Source: Kitasatospora sp. NBC_01266 (GTDB lineage: Bacteria > Actinomycetota > Actinomycetes > Streptomycetales > Streptomycetaceae). Taken from it: a stretch of 64,000 nt of DNA. Every line of letters begins with the position of its first letter. Position 1 is the stretch's first letter. The translations under genes and the position numbers were made by a program. Positions 34,595 to 52,013 of the stretch are shown one piece after another. The stretch spans positions 8,184,001 through 8,248,000 of the forward strand of contig NZ_CP108458.1 in NCBI RefSeq assembly GCF_036242395.1, read 5' to 3'. The notes under the pieces were generated by a model. The model worked only from the letters and a program-made list of their open reading frames with translations. It did no database searches and had not been told where the DNA came from.

Positions 34595-35677
34595 ATGCGC
34601 CGTTCAGACTCCCAGCACACCGCGCGGCTCGCCGCCTACGGGACGGTGTCCACCCGCCTGTCCCTGATGAGCGACCGCAGGCTTGGCGAGGTCGTGGCGG
34701 CGGCCGCCCCGCACGGCTCCGGGATCGGCGGCCGGACGGCGGAACTGGAGCTCGACGGGGTGCCGGTCTTCGTCAAGCGGGTGCCCTTGACGGACCTGGA
34801 GCTGCGGCCGGAGAACCTCCGGTCGACGGCGAACCTCTTCGGGCTGCCGATGTTCTACCACTACGGGATCGGTTCGGCCGGTTTCGGGGCCTGGCGCGAG
34901 CTGGCGGTGCACACCATGACGACCAACTGGGTCCTCCAGGGAGCGCATGAGGGCTTCCCGCTGACGTACCACTGGCGGGTGCTGCCCGACTCCGCCGCTG
35001 CGGGAGTCGCCGACGGGTTCGGCGGCATCGACCAGGCCGTCGCGCACTGGCAGGGCTCGTCGGCCGTGCGCGAGCGGTTGGAGGCCATCGGGCGGTCTTC
35101 GTCCAGCCTGGTGCTCTTCCTCGAACACGTGCCGCAGACGCTCGCCGCGTGGTTGGCGAGCCACCAGGATGCCGCGACCGGGAGCGCGCAGGGCTCGCCC
35201 TATCCCTGGCTGGCGGCCGAACTGGAGCGCGCGAGCGCTTTCATGAGCTCGCGCGGGCTGGTCCACTTCGACGCCCACTTCGCCAACCTGCTGACCGACG
35301 GCCGCCTGCTGTACTTCGCCGACTTCGGTCTCGCCCTGAGTACCGGCTTCGAACTCCGCCCAACCGAGGCGGAGTTCCTCACGGACCACCTCGGCTACGA
35401 CGGCTACTACACCACGAGCCATCTGCTCCACCACCACCTGCCCGAGGGCGTGCGCGGCGGCACCGAGCAGCGGCTGTTCCTGCGCGAGTGGATCGCCGGC
35501 CGGCGGCCCGACGGCGTCCCGCGCGAGCTCGCGGCGATCCTCGACCGGAGCGCCCGCGCGGCCGTCTTCCTGGACGAGTTCCACCGTCGGTTGCTGAACG
35601 AGAGCAAGCGGACGCCGTTTCCGGCCGCCGAGCTCGGCCGGCTCGCCGCTACGGTTCCCGCAGGACGCCCGCGATGA
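34595..35677 (+). CDS. Protein-kinase-fold protein
   Basis: A 360-residue protein with the layout of a protein or aminoglycoside kinase. The candidate ATP-binding lysine is K61 (VPVFVKRVPL). The catalytic loop is GLVHFDAHFANLL (about 222-234; H-x-D and the following Asn) and the metal-binding motif ADFG (about 243). The N-lobe glycine loop is poorly defined, and the region after the lysine (FGLPMFYHYGIGSAGFGAWREL) is particular to this group. It may phosphorylate a small molecule or peptide. ATG 34595 follows ACGAGGAGCC. It is divergent from the secreted-peptide gene (about 190 bp) and ends at a strong hairpin shared with the NRPS gene. Confidence 0.75.
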   Translation: MRRSDSQHTARLAAYGTVSTRLSLMSDRRLGEVVAAAAPHGSGIGGRTAELELDGVPVFVKRVPLTDLELRPENLRSTANLFGLPMFYHYGIGSAGFGAWRELAVHTMTTNWVLQGAHEGFPLTYHWRVLPDSAAAGVADGFGGIDQAVAHWQGSSAVRERLEAIGRSSSSLVLFLEHVPQTLAAWLASHQDAATGSAQGSPYPWLAAELERASAFMSSRGLVHFDAHFANLLTDGRLLYFADFGLALSTGFELRPTEAEFLTDHLGYDGYYTTSHLLHHHLPEGVRGGTEQRLFLREWIAGRRPDGVPRELAAILDRSARAAVFLDEFHRRLLNESKRTPFPAAELGRLAATVPAGRPR

Positions 35678-35708
35678 CCGTCGCCACGACCCCGAGCGCC
35701 GATGCGAT

Positions 35709-35748
35709 GAGCCGGGCCGCACCGGTGGTTCCCGGTGCGGCCCGGCTC
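35709..35748. terminator. Bidirectional hairpin between kinase-fold and NRPS genes
   Basis: A perfect 17-bp stem (35709-35725 against 35732-35748) with a 6-nt loop, centred in the 89-bp gap between two convergent genes. Confidence 0.85.
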
Positions 35749-35766
35749 GCTGCGGCTGACCGGTCG

Positions 35767-44463
<8,697 letters not shown>

Positions 44464-44667
44464 CGTTCCACTCCCAACACGTCGTCCGTAGCACGCTCGT
44501 CGCGGAGATGTCCGCAGTGACGACGCTAGGCCCGGCCCCGACGACCACCCAGTGGTCGGAAGTGCCGCCGCACCGGCCGGTCACAAGTACCCAGTGCCAC
44601 CGGGGGTCCCGCGCTGGCCACGATGGGTCCGTCAGACTTCCACACGGTGAAGAGAGGCAGGCCGACT

Positions 44668-45237
44668 GTGGCACTGCGGCAGCAGTCCTCCGGCGACGCG
44701 TTCGCACCCGGTGGCGAGGCGCACGACGCCGGCGCACCCGGTCTCGGCGCGCACCACCTTGACGCGTACAACGTCGTCCTCAGTACCATCCCCTCCGATT
44801 CGCACACCTGGAACCTGCTCTTCCTGCAGCTTCTGCTCGAGGAGCACGGCTGCGAGGTCACCAACCTCGGTGCCTGCGTCCCGGTGGCGACCCTGGTCGG
44901 CGAGTCGGCGCAGAGCCGGCCCGACCTGATCGTGATCAGCTCGGTGAACGGGCACGGCCTGGAGGAAGGGCGGGACCTGGCCCGCGCGGTGCGGGCCCAC
45001 CCCGAGTTGCGGCACGTGCCGCTGGTGATCGGCGGCAAGCTCGACACCGCCGGCTCGCAGTCCGAAGACGACTTCCTGCCGCTGCTGGAGGCGGGCTTCG
45101 ACGCGGTGCTGGTCGGCGAGACGGCGGTGCCGCGGCTGCTGGCGCTGCTGGAGCAGCTGCCCGCGCCGGCCGCCCGCCCGATCGCGCCGTCCCTCAGCGG
45201 CCTCGAGCAGAAGGCGTACGCCGATGCGACCCGCTGA
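44668..45237 (+). CDS. glmS: Glutamate mutase (methylaspartate mutase) S subunit, B12-binding
   Basis: A 189-residue cobalamin-binding protein. The Rossmann-like B12 fold (about 30-165) has the cobalt-coordinating histidine in SDSHTWN, then SSVNGHG and VIGGKL, matching the family's SxL and GG motifs. The usual D-x-H-x-x-G reads D-x-H-x-x-N, so the loop glycine is replaced. With the E subunit it converts L-glutamate to (2S,3S)-3-methylaspartate. The start is unsure: GTG 44668 has AGAGG upstream; GTG 44647 and ATG 44623 are alternatives. It overlaps the E-subunit gene by 14 bp and is divergent from the NRPS gene, so one promoter region may serve both. Confidence 0.87.
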   Translation: MALRQQSSGDAFAPGGEAHDAGAPGLGAHHLDAYNVVLSTIPSDSHTWNLLFLQLLLEEHGCEVTNLGACVPVATLVGESAQSRPDLIVISSVNGHGLEEGRDLARAVRAHPELRHVPLVIGGKLDTAGSQSEDDFLPLLEAGFDAVLVGETAVPRLLALLEQLPAPAARPIAPSLSGLEQKAYADATR

Positions 45238-46564
45238 GCCCTACCGTGGCCTGGAGGCCGTCGGCACCGGCCGTGCCGAGCGCGACGGCGGTTCCGGCGC
45301 CACCTTCCACGCGGTGCTGGACGCGGCTCGGCGCCGCGGCGCCCTGGTCGTCCAGCCCCGGATGGGCTTCAGCGACCCGGCCCGGATGCGGGCGGGCCTG
45401 GGCGCCACCAAGGCGGCCAACGCCACCACGGTCGGCACCCTGACCCTGGACAGCTTCACCCGGGTCGGCGACTTCGCCACCGCCGACCGCGCCCTGCGCG
45501 AGCGCCGCCCGCTGAACGGCTACCCGATCGTCAACTTCCCGACCGCGACCACCGAGGCGATGCTGGCCGGCATCCGGGACCGGCACTTCCCGGTGCAGGT
45601 CCGCCACGGCTCCTCGCTGCCGGGCCGGATCATCGACGCGCTGATCGAGGCCGGGCTGGACGCCACCGAGGGCGGCCCGATCTCCTACTGCCTGCCCTAC
45701 AGCCGCACGCCCATCGGCCAGTCGGTGCAGGCCTGGCAGGAGGCCTGCGAGAAGCTCGCCACGCTGCGCGAACGCGGCGTCGAGCCGCACCTGGAGAGCT
45801 TCGGCGGCTGCATGCTGGGCCAGCTCTGCCCGCCCTCGCTGCTGATCGCCATCACCGTGCTGGAGGGCCTCTTCTTCCGCCGGCACGGCCTGCGCAGCAT
45901 CTCGCTGAGCTACGCCCAGGGGACCAACGCGGCCCAGGACGACGAGGCCGTGCTCGCGCTGCACGAGATCGCCGAGGAACTGCTGGGCGACATCAGCTGG
46001 CACGTCGTCATCTACGCCTACATGGGCCTGTACCCCAGCACCGAGTCCGGCGCGCTGGGCCTGGTGGCGGACGCGGCGCGGCTGGCGGTGCGCACCGGTT
46101 CCACCCGGCTGATCGTCAAGACCGCCGCCGAGGCGCAGCGGATCCCGACGATCGCGGAGAACGTGACCGCGCTGGAGATGGCCGCCCAGGCCGGCGCGAG
46201 CACCCGGCGGCTGCTGGTCCCGCCCGCCTCGACCGGGATCAAGGAGGAGGCACGGGCGCTGATCGACGCCGTGCTCGACCTGAACGAGGACATCGGCAAG
46301 GCGCTGGTGCGGGCCTTCGCCCAGGGGTACCTGGACGTCCCGTACTGCCTGCACCCGGACAACGCGGGCCGCGCGCGCAGCGTGATCACCGAGGAGGGTC
46401 GCCTGGAGTGGAGCCGCACCGGTTCGCTGCCGATCGGCCACCTGACGCCCACCCACCGCTCGGCCCAGCTCACCTCGAGCCGCCTGCTGCACGCCCTGAG
46501 CTATGTGCGCTCCCGCTACGACAACGCCGAGCCCCTCGCCGCCACCTTCCGCCGGATCGCCTGA
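45224..46564 (+). CDS. glmE: Glutamate mutase (methylaspartate mutase) E subunit
   Basis: A 446-residue TIM-barrel catalytic subunit of the B12-dependent glutamate mutase. Family stretches include RMGFSDPARMRAGLGA near the start, NGYPIVNFPT, VRHGSSLPGRIIDALIEAGLDATEGGPISYCLPYSR, ESFGGCMLGQLCPPSLL and SYAQGTNAAQDDEAV, the substrate-binding and barrel regions. It is slightly shorter than the clostridial enzyme (about 480). In actinomycetes this pair makes 3-methylaspartate for natural products such as friulimicin and vicenistatin, so a biosynthetic role is likely here. ATG 45224 lies inside the end of the S-subunit gene. Confidence 0.93.
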   Translation: MRPAEPYRGLEAVGTGRAERDGGSGATFHAVLDAARRRGALVVQPRMGFSDPARMRAGLGATKAANATTVGTLTLDSFTRVGDFATADRALRERRPLNGYPIVNFPTATTEAMLAGIRDRHFPVQVRHGSSLPGRIIDALIEAGLDATEGGPISYCLPYSRTPIGQSVQAWQEACEKLATLRERGVEPHLESFGGCMLGQLCPPSLLIAITVLEGLFFRRHGLRSISLSYAQGTNAAQDDEAVLALHEIAEELLGDISWHVVIYAYMGLYPSTESGALGLVADAARLAVRTGSTRLIVKTAAEAQRIPTIAENVTALEMAAQAGASTRRLLVPPASTGIKEEARALIDAVLDLNEDIGKALVRAFAQGYLDVPYCLHPDNAGRARSVITEEGRLEWSRTGSLPIGHLTPTHRSAQLTSSRLLHALSYVRSRYDNAEPLAATFRRIA

Positions 46565-46617
46565 AACCCACTGCCCGGCCCTGCCCCCCGCTACCCAAGA
46601 ACCAGAGGAATCCCACG

Positions 46618-47646
46618 ATGACCACGCAGATCGACCGACCGCTCGACGCCGCCCTCCCCGTCCCTGACGCCGACATCCTCCCGTTGCCGCGCCTGCACCT
46701 GGCCGACCCGCGCACCCGCGCGACGCTGCGGATCCAGCAGGCCCTGCTGGCCGGCGCCCGCGAGTACCTGCGGGCCGGCGGCTCGGTGGAGATGGCGCAC
46801 CCCATCATCGGGCCGGTGACCGACCCCGGTTCGCGTGGTGCCAAGCAGGCCGACATCGATTTCTACGGCCACCGCTACAAGTTGATGACCAGTGCGATCC
46901 TCTACAAGCAGGCCTCGCTGCTCACTTTCGACCGGATCTTCCTGGTGGCGCCCAACGTCCGCCTGGAGCCGATCGAGACCAGCTCCACCCGCCGCCACCT
47001 GGCCGAGTTCCGGCAGATCGACGTCGAGGTGGCCAGGGCGACCCGGGACGAGGCGATGGACCTGGTCGAGGGCGTGATCCAGTACGCCGTGACCACGGTG
47101 CTGGCCGAGTGCGCCGAGGAGCTCGCGGTGCTGGAGCGCGACACCACCGCGCTGCGGTCCTTCGTGGCCCAGCCGTTCGCCCGGATCCCGCACGGCGAGG
47201 TGGTCGAGCGGCTGCGCGCCAAGGGCTACCCGCAGGCCGCCGGCACCGAGATCGAGTGGCAGGCCGAGGAGTTGATCTCCCGGGACGCCACCGCGCCGTT
47301 CTTCGTCGTCGGCTACCCCAAGGGCTCGCGCGGCTTCTACGACAAGGAGAGCACCACGGAGCCGGGCACCCTGCTCAACTTCGACCTGATCGCCCCCGAG
47401 GGCTGCGGCGAGCTGTGCAGCGGCAGCGAGCGGGAGTTCGAGTACGCGAAGATCGTCACCCGGATGCGGGAGACCGGTGAGAACCCGGCCAAGTACGCCT
47501 GGTACCTGGACGTGGTCCGCAACGGCATCCCGAACAGCGCCGGCTTCGGCATCGGCGTCGAGCGGCTGACCCGCTGGGTGGCCGGGCTGGACTCGGTCTG
47601 GCAGGCCACCGCCTTCCCGAAGCTCGCAGGGGTGGTCTCGCCGTGA
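46618..47646 (+). CDS. Stand-alone AsnRS/AspRS-like enzyme (asparagine synthetase A-like)
   Basis: A 342-residue class II aminoacyl-tRNA-synthetase catalytic core without an anticodon-binding domain. Motif 2 is SSTRRHLAEFRQIDVEVA and motif 3 is GFGIGVERLTRWVAG, the AsnRS/AspRS versions. Archaeal asparagine synthetases have exactly this build: they activate aspartate as an adenylate and amidate it with ammonia. In an operon that makes 3-methylaspartate, an attractive reading is amidation to 3-methylasparagine, or adenylation for ligation to another amine. ATG 46618 follows AGAGGAAT. It overlaps the FMN protein gene by four bases (GTGA), so the two are closely coupled. Confidence 0.87.
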   Translation: MTTQIDRPLDAALPVPDADILPLPRLHLADPRTRATLRIQQALLAGAREYLRAGGSVEMAHPIIGPVTDPGSRGAKQADIDFYGHRYKLMTSAILYKQASLLTFDRIFLVAPNVRLEPIETSSTRRHLAEFRQIDVEVARATRDEAMDLVEGVIQYAVTTVLAECAEELAVLERDTTALRSFVAQPFARIPHGEVVERLRAKGYPQAAGTEIEWQAEELISRDATAPFFVVGYPKGSRGFYDKESTTEPGTLLNFDLIAPEGCGELCSGSEREFEYAKIVTRMRETGENPAKYAWYLDVVRNGIPNSAGFGIGVERLTRWVAGLDSVWQATAFPKLAGVVSP

Positions 47647-48881
47647 CCTCCCACCTCGACGCACCCGGCTTTCCCGAGGGCGAGATCCGGCGCCGGGCCC
47701 GGGACGGCGCGGCCGCCGTCTTCCCGCCGCTGGACGAGTACGGCAACGCGGTCTACGGCGCCAACCCGCACCGCCAGGCCACCGGTTCCGGCGACGCGAT
47801 CGACGCGCTGCGCCTGGTCCCGCCGCTCTTCATGCCGGGCCGGCTCGCCAAGCTGATCGACCTGGGTCGTGAGCCGCTCTACTCCGACGTCCAGCTGGAC
47901 ACCTCCTTCGGCGGGCTCAACTCCAGCCTGCCGGTGTACATTTCCGCGCTCGGCTCGACCCGGGTGGCCAACGCCAGCCTGGGCATCAGCCGGCAGGCGG
48001 GCCGGTTCGGCATCCCGATGATCATCGGCGAGAACGTCGCCCCGATGAACGGCTTCCGGACCAGCGGCGACGAGCACCGCAAGGGCCTGCTGGAGCGGAT
48101 CCACGCCTACCTGGAGGAACTGCCGCCGGGCCTGGGCGGCGTCTGCGTCCAGCAGAGCACCGAGGACGCCAACTCCGAGGTGTGGAACCAGGTCTACAGC
48201 GACCCGGCGGTCGGCGAGCTGCTCGCCACCGGGCGGCTGGTCTTCGAGCTGAAGGTCGGCCAGGGCGCCAAGCCCGGACTCGGCGGCCTCACCATGATCA
48301 GCGAGGAGGCGGTGGCCGGCCTGGACGACCAGTACGCCATCGAGCGCCTGGTCGCCGACGGACCGGTGCTGCGCTGCTCCTCGCCCGGCACCTTCACCGA
48401 GGAGATCTTCCGGCAGCAGATCCACCTGATGCGCAACAACTACCCGCGGGCCCGCTGCTGGGTCAAGCTCTTCCCCGGCCGCGACGTCGCGCAGGCCGCC
48501 GCCGTCGCCTGGCAGGCCGGCGCGGACGCGGTCACCGTGGACGGCGCCGAGGGCGGCACCGGCTGGGCGCCCACCGCCTTCATGGACCACGTCGGCCTGC
48601 CGCTCGCCGAGTGCCTGCGCCGGATCGACGCCACCCGGGGCACCCTGCTGGCCAGCGGCCGGGTCTGGCACGGGCCGCGCGCGGTCAAGCTGCTCGCGCT
48701 CGGCGCCTCGGCCGTGGGCCTGGGCCGGGCGGCCCTGGTCGCGGTCGACGAGGACCCCGAGCACGGCCTCGAACGCCTGCTGCGGGCCATGGAGTTGGAG
48801 ATGAAGCTGCTGATCAGCTCGCTGGGCAAGTACGCCACCGCGGAGCTCGGCCACGAGGACCTGTGGGAGGCCTCATCATGA
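47643..48881 (+). CDS. FMN-dependent glutamate-synthase-like protein
   Basis: A 412-residue stand-alone version of the FMN-binding barrel domain of glutamate synthase. LPVYISALGSTRVANASLGISRQAGRFGIPMIIGENV corresponds to the FMN/2-oxoglutarate region. FELKVGQGAKPGLGG matches the GltB K-x-GQGAKPGxGG signature. AVTVDGAEGGTGWAP and LLASGRVWHGPRAVKLLALGA complete the phosphate-binding part. The family makes glutamate from 2-oxoglutarate and ammonia or acts on related imines. Here it could recycle the 2-oxoglutarate released by the SbnB reaction, or handle ammonia for the AsnRS-like enzyme. The cysteines for a 3Fe-4S cluster seen in full GltB are not obvious. It overlaps sbnA (ATGA). Confidence 0.87.
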   Translation: MTSHLDAPGFPEGEIRRRARDGAAAVFPPLDEYGNAVYGANPHRQATGSGDAIDALRLVPPLFMPGRLAKLIDLGREPLYSDVQLDTSFGGLNSSLPVYISALGSTRVANASLGISRQAGRFGIPMIIGENVAPMNGFRTSGDEHRKGLLERIHAYLEELPPGLGGVCVQQSTEDANSEVWNQVYSDPAVGELLATGRLVFELKVGQGAKPGLGGLTMISEEAVAGLDDQYAIERLVADGPVLRCSSPGTFTEEIFRQQIHLMRNNYPRARCWVKLFPGRDVAQAAAVAWQAGADAVTVDGAEGGTGWAPTAFMDHVGLPLAECLRRIDATRGTLLASGRVWHGPRAVKLLALGASAVGLGRAALVAVDEDPEHGLERLLRAMELEMKLLISSLGKYATAELGHEDLWEASS

Positions 48882-49828
48882 TCTACCAGTACAGCTACGA
48901 CATGGTCACCGACGACATCTTCCTCCAACTGCCCGAGCTGGCAGCCGGATCGGACGTCTTCCTCAAGCTGGAGGGGCTGAACCCGGCCGGCTCGGTGAAG
49001 CTCAAGACCGCGCTGAGCCTGATCGAGGACGCCGAGCACCGCGGCCTGCTGGCCCCCGGCACCCCGATCATCGAGTCCTCCTCCGGCAACCTCGGGATCG
49101 CGCTCAGCTCGATCTGCGCCACCAAGGGCTACCCCTTCACCTGCGTGGTCGACCCGAACACCTCCGGCACCAGCGCCGACCACATGCGGGCGCTGGGCAC
49201 CGAGGTCGTGGTGGTGGACCACATCGACGCCAACGGCGGCTTCCTGGCCTCCCGGATCGCCTACATCCAGCAGCGCACCGCGGCCGATCCGCGGATGGTC
49301 TGGCTCAACCAGTACGCCAACCAGGCCAATCCCCGGGCGCACTACGAGCAGACCGGGCGCAGCATGCTCAAGGAGCTGCAGCAGATCGACTACCTCTTCG
49401 TCGGCGCCGGCTCGACCGGTACCTTCGTCGGCTGCGCCCAGTACCTGCGCGAGTACTCGCCCGAGACCAGGATCATCGCGGTCGACGCGGTCGGTTCGGT
49501 GATCTTCGGTACCCGGCCGGGCCAGCGGTTCCTGCCGGGCCTGGGCGCCAGCCGCCCGCCGGAGCTGTGCCGGCCCGAACTCGCCGACGAGGTGGTGCTG
49601 GTGGCCGAGCCGGACGCGATCCGCGAGTGCCGGCGGCTGGCCCGCGACCACGGCCTGCTGACCGGCGGCTCCACCGGCTCGGTGCTCGCGGCCATCCGCC
49701 ACTACGCGGCCGGCTTCCCGGCCGGCAGCCGGATCGCGGCGATCTCGCCCGACCTGGGCGAACGCTACCTGCGCACGGTCTACAGCGACGCCTGGGTGGC
49801 CGAACGGTACGGTGTCCTCGCTTTCTGA
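48878..49828 (+). CDS. sbnA: SbnA-like N-(2-amino-2-carboxyethyl)-L-glutamate synthase
   Basis: A 316-residue PLP enzyme of the cysteine-synthase fold. The PLP lysine is in LNPAGSVKLKTA (about 41), the substrate loop is ESSSGNLGIALS, and the phosphate-binding glycines are in GAGSTGTFVG. The SVKLK form rather than SVKDR, and VDAVGSVIFG, are typical of SbnA-type proteins. SbnA joins O-phospho-L-serine and L-glutamate to ACEGA, the first step to L-2,3-diaminopropionate. The ATG overlaps the stop of the FMN protein gene. SbnB, the second enzyme, is encoded 73 bp downstream, so the complete diaminopropionate route is present. Confidence 0.93.
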   Translation: MIYQYSYDMVTDDIFLQLPELAAGSDVFLKLEGLNPAGSVKLKTALSLIEDAEHRGLLAPGTPIIESSSGNLGIALSSICATKGYPFTCVVDPNTSGTSADHMRALGTEVVVVDHIDANGGFLASRIAYIQQRTAADPRMVWLNQYANQANPRAHYEQTGRSMLKELQQIDYLFVGAGSTGTFVGCAQYLREYSPETRIIAVDAVGSVIFGTRPGQRFLPGLGASRPPELCRPELADEVVLVAEPDAIRECRRLARDHGLLTGGSTGSVLAAIRHYAAGFPAGSRIAAISPDLGERYLRTVYSDAWVAERYGVLAF

Positions 49829-49901
49829 CGCACCGTCAATCAGCGCAATCCCGACTATCCGAAGCTCTCTGATGTCTCCGATGCTCTGAAGGGAACGTAC
49901 G

Positions 49902-50912
49902 ATGACGTCCTTCCACGTGGTCGACGGCACCATCACCCAGGAAGTGATCGCCGCCGACCCGGCGCGGATCCTGGAGCTGGTCCGTGACACCTACCTGGAG
50001 CACAGCCTGGGCCGGACGGTGAACCCCAACAGCTACTTCCTGCGGTTCCCGGACAAGCCCAGCTGCCGGATCATCGCGCTGCCCGCCCACCTCGGCGGCG
50101 AGCAGCCGGTCTCCGGACTCAAGTGGATCGCCAGCTACCCGCCCAACGTCGAGCGCAACCTGCAGCGCGCCTCGGCCGTGCTGATCCTCAACGACGCCGA
50201 GACCGGCTACCCCTTCGCCTGCCTGGAGGCCTCGCAGATCAGCGCCGCCCGCACCGCCGCCTCCGCCGCGCTCGCGGTGGAGACCCTGCAGCCCGGCGAC
50301 CGCCCGCGCACCGTGCTCTTCGTCGGCGCCGGGGTGATCGGGCGCACCGTCTCCAACTTCCTGGCCGCGCGCGGCCTCGCGGTCGGCGAGGCACTGGTCC
50401 ACGACCACGTCGACAGCTACGCCGAGACCTTCGCCTCCTACCTGCGCCAGACCCACGGCTGGACCTCGGCGCAGCGGGTCGACGACATCGACTCCGCCCT
50501 CGCCATGGCCGACCTGGTGATCCTGGCCACCACCGCCCCCGCCCCGTGGCTCAGCGACGAGCAGACGCTCCGCCCCGACCAGCTGATCCTCAACCTGTCG
50601 CTGCGCGACATCCACCCGACCGTGATGATCAAGTGCCACAACATCCTGGACGACGTGGACCACTGCCTGACCGCGCAGACCTCCCCGCACCTCACCGAGA
50701 TCGAGTACGGCACCCGCGACTTCATCACCGGCACCCTGGCAGACGTGCTGCGCGGCGACGTGACGCTCCATCAGGACCGCACCACCATCTTCTCCCCGTT
50801 CGGACTGGGCGTGCTGGACCTGGCCGTGGGCGCGCACATCTACCGCACGGCGCTGGAGCAGGGTCGGGCCACCGAGATCCCCGGGTTCTTCCCCGAGCTG
50901 GCGCGGTGGTGA
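49902..50912 (+). CDS. sbnB: SbnB-like dehydrogenase for 2,3-diaminopropionate
   Basis: A 336-residue NAD-dependent enzyme of the ornithine cyclodeaminase/mu-crystallin family. The NAD fold is VLFVGAGVIGRTVSNFLAARG (about 143-163). ISAARTAASAALA and SGLKWIASYPPN are the substrate-side motifs of SbnB. It oxidises ACEGA to L-2,3-diaminopropionate plus 2-oxoglutarate, with NADH. ATG 49902 follows GAAGGGAACGTACG. It is the last gene of the six-gene operon and is followed at once by a strong hairpin. The 2-oxoglutarate released could be returned to glutamate by the FMN protein encoded two genes upstream. Confidence 0.93.
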   Translation: MTSFHVVDGTITQEVIAADPARILELVRDTYLEHSLGRTVNPNSYFLRFPDKPSCRIIALPAHLGGEQPVSGLKWIASYPPNVERNLQRASAVLILNDAETGYPFACLEASQISAARTAASAALAVETLQPGDRPRTVLFVGAGVIGRTVSNFLAARGLAVGEALVHDHVDSYAETFASYLRQTHGWTSAQRVDDIDSALAMADLVILATTAPAPWLSDEQTLRPDQLILNLSLRDIHPTVMIKCHNILDDVDHCLTAQTSPHLTEIEYGTRDFITGTLADVLRGDVTLHQDRTTIFSPFGLGVLDLAVGAHIYRTALEQGRATEIPGFFPELARW

Positions 50913-50932
50913 GCGGTCCTGCATCGCACGAC

Positions 50933-50964
50933 CCGGGTCGCACGGCCCGCGCCGTGCGACCCGG
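50933..50964. terminator. Hairpin terminator after sbnB
   Basis: A perfect 14-bp GC-rich stem (50933-50946 against 50951-50964) with a 4-nt loop, 20 bp after the sbnB stop. It marks the end of the operon and of the biosynthetic cluster. Confidence 0.85.
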
Positions 50965-51106
50965 AGCCGTGCTGCCCGAGCCACCGCAGGAGCGCCCTCG
51001 ACGATCATCCGGCGGTCCGGCGATCGGTGGTAATGGGCGCCTCTCGGGCGTGGTGTGCCTCGGCGGGGCCGAGTTACTCCCGGGCACCCGCCGAGTTGGC
51101 CAGGCG

Positions 51107-51997
51107 TTAACCGTTGGCCTCGTACCGGCGGTGATCCGGGCGGTCCCCGGAGCCGCAGAGCACGGCGCGGCTATGGACAGTCCGGTGGCGGTTCGCCCTG
51201 GCCGTCCCGGTCGGCGCGGCACCAAGTCCTCGGCACGACCTCTCGGCCGTGGCCTGCTGCTCGGCATCGCGCTGGTGTCCGGCAACACCGAGAAAACATG
51301 CGAGACGATCCTCGGCGGCGGCGCGAAAGGCCCGGCAGGCGAGGTATCCCATGCCCAGCCGGTGGGCTGCTTGGGCGAGCTCGCCATTCTCTAGCCGGGT
51401 AAGGCCGATCAACTCCGCCTCCTTCCTACTGAGGACACCGGCCCGGACCGCCCGCTCCAATACTTGGTCTGGGTGGCCATGAGACCGGCTGCGCCTGCGT
51501 CGGCATGAGGGATCCAGCATGTCTGCTGGCGCGGTGCCTCCGGTATGGGCTTCGCGGGCGGCGAGGCCCCCGCGGTAGGCAGCCCACCAGAGCCGACGGT
51601 AGATCCTGCCGGAGTCGAGGTCGGCCGAACGCAGTTCGCACAGAAACCCCTCGACAGCTGCTGATTCGATGTCGGGGTAGGGCGCCGGGCGGGCGTTGAC
51701 GATGCGCCATGTCAGCCCACGCAGGCCAGGGGCCATCATCCAGAGCGCTCCGACCTGCCACGCGTCGCCGCGGCTGCGAGCCAGGAACGCGAGTTCGGCC
51801 CAGACCGCTTCGCGAACCATGTCAGATGTGCGTGGCTGGAGGAGCAGCGGGCGGAGTGAGGTCAGTGGCAGTTCAGCCGTCGGAGTGAAGGAGGGAATGG
51901 ACGTGACGTCGATGACGAGCGGCCCGATCGAGGGATTCGGTCCGCTCACGGCGGCATCGACGAAGTCCAGGACGGAGCGTTCACGGTTGGATCGCAT
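51107..51997 (-). CDS. Sigma-region-4-like HTH protein of unknown role
   Basis: A 296-residue protein. Residues about 185-235 (AGVLSRKEAELIGLTRLENGELAQAAHRLGMGYLACRAFRAAAEDRL) resemble sigma region 4: a helix, then a helix-turn-helix, then a basic helix. The N-terminal half is helical with a WWAAYRGGLAARE segment. The last 60 residues are basic, low in complexity and probably disordered. It may be a DNA-binding regulator. It is the last gene of a four-gene minus-strand transcript, 16 bp after its neighbour, and probably controls that operon or the island. Confidence 0.72.
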   Translation of the reverse strand: MRSNRERSVLDFVDAAVSGPNPSIGPLVIDVTSIPSFTPTAELPLTSLRPLLLQPRTSDMVREAVWAELAFLARSRGDAWQVGALWMMAPGLRGLTWRIVNARPAPYPDIESAAVEGFLCELRSADLDSGRIYRRLWWAAYRGGLAAREAHTGGTAPADMLDPSCRRRRSRSHGHPDQVLERAVRAGVLSRKEAELIGLTRLENGELAQAAHRLGMGYLACRAFRAAAEDRLACFLGVAGHQRDAEQQATAERSCRGLGAAPTGTARANRHRTVHSRAVLCGSGDRPDHRRYEANG

Positions 51998-52013
51998 AGT
52001 GCCTCTCTGGTGC

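Noticed and set aside
44464..44740. Missing N-lobe of the first condensation domain hidden by a frameshift
   Set aside because: No minus-strand frame here shows condensation-domain motifs; the region is the divergent promoter and the start of the mutase S gene.
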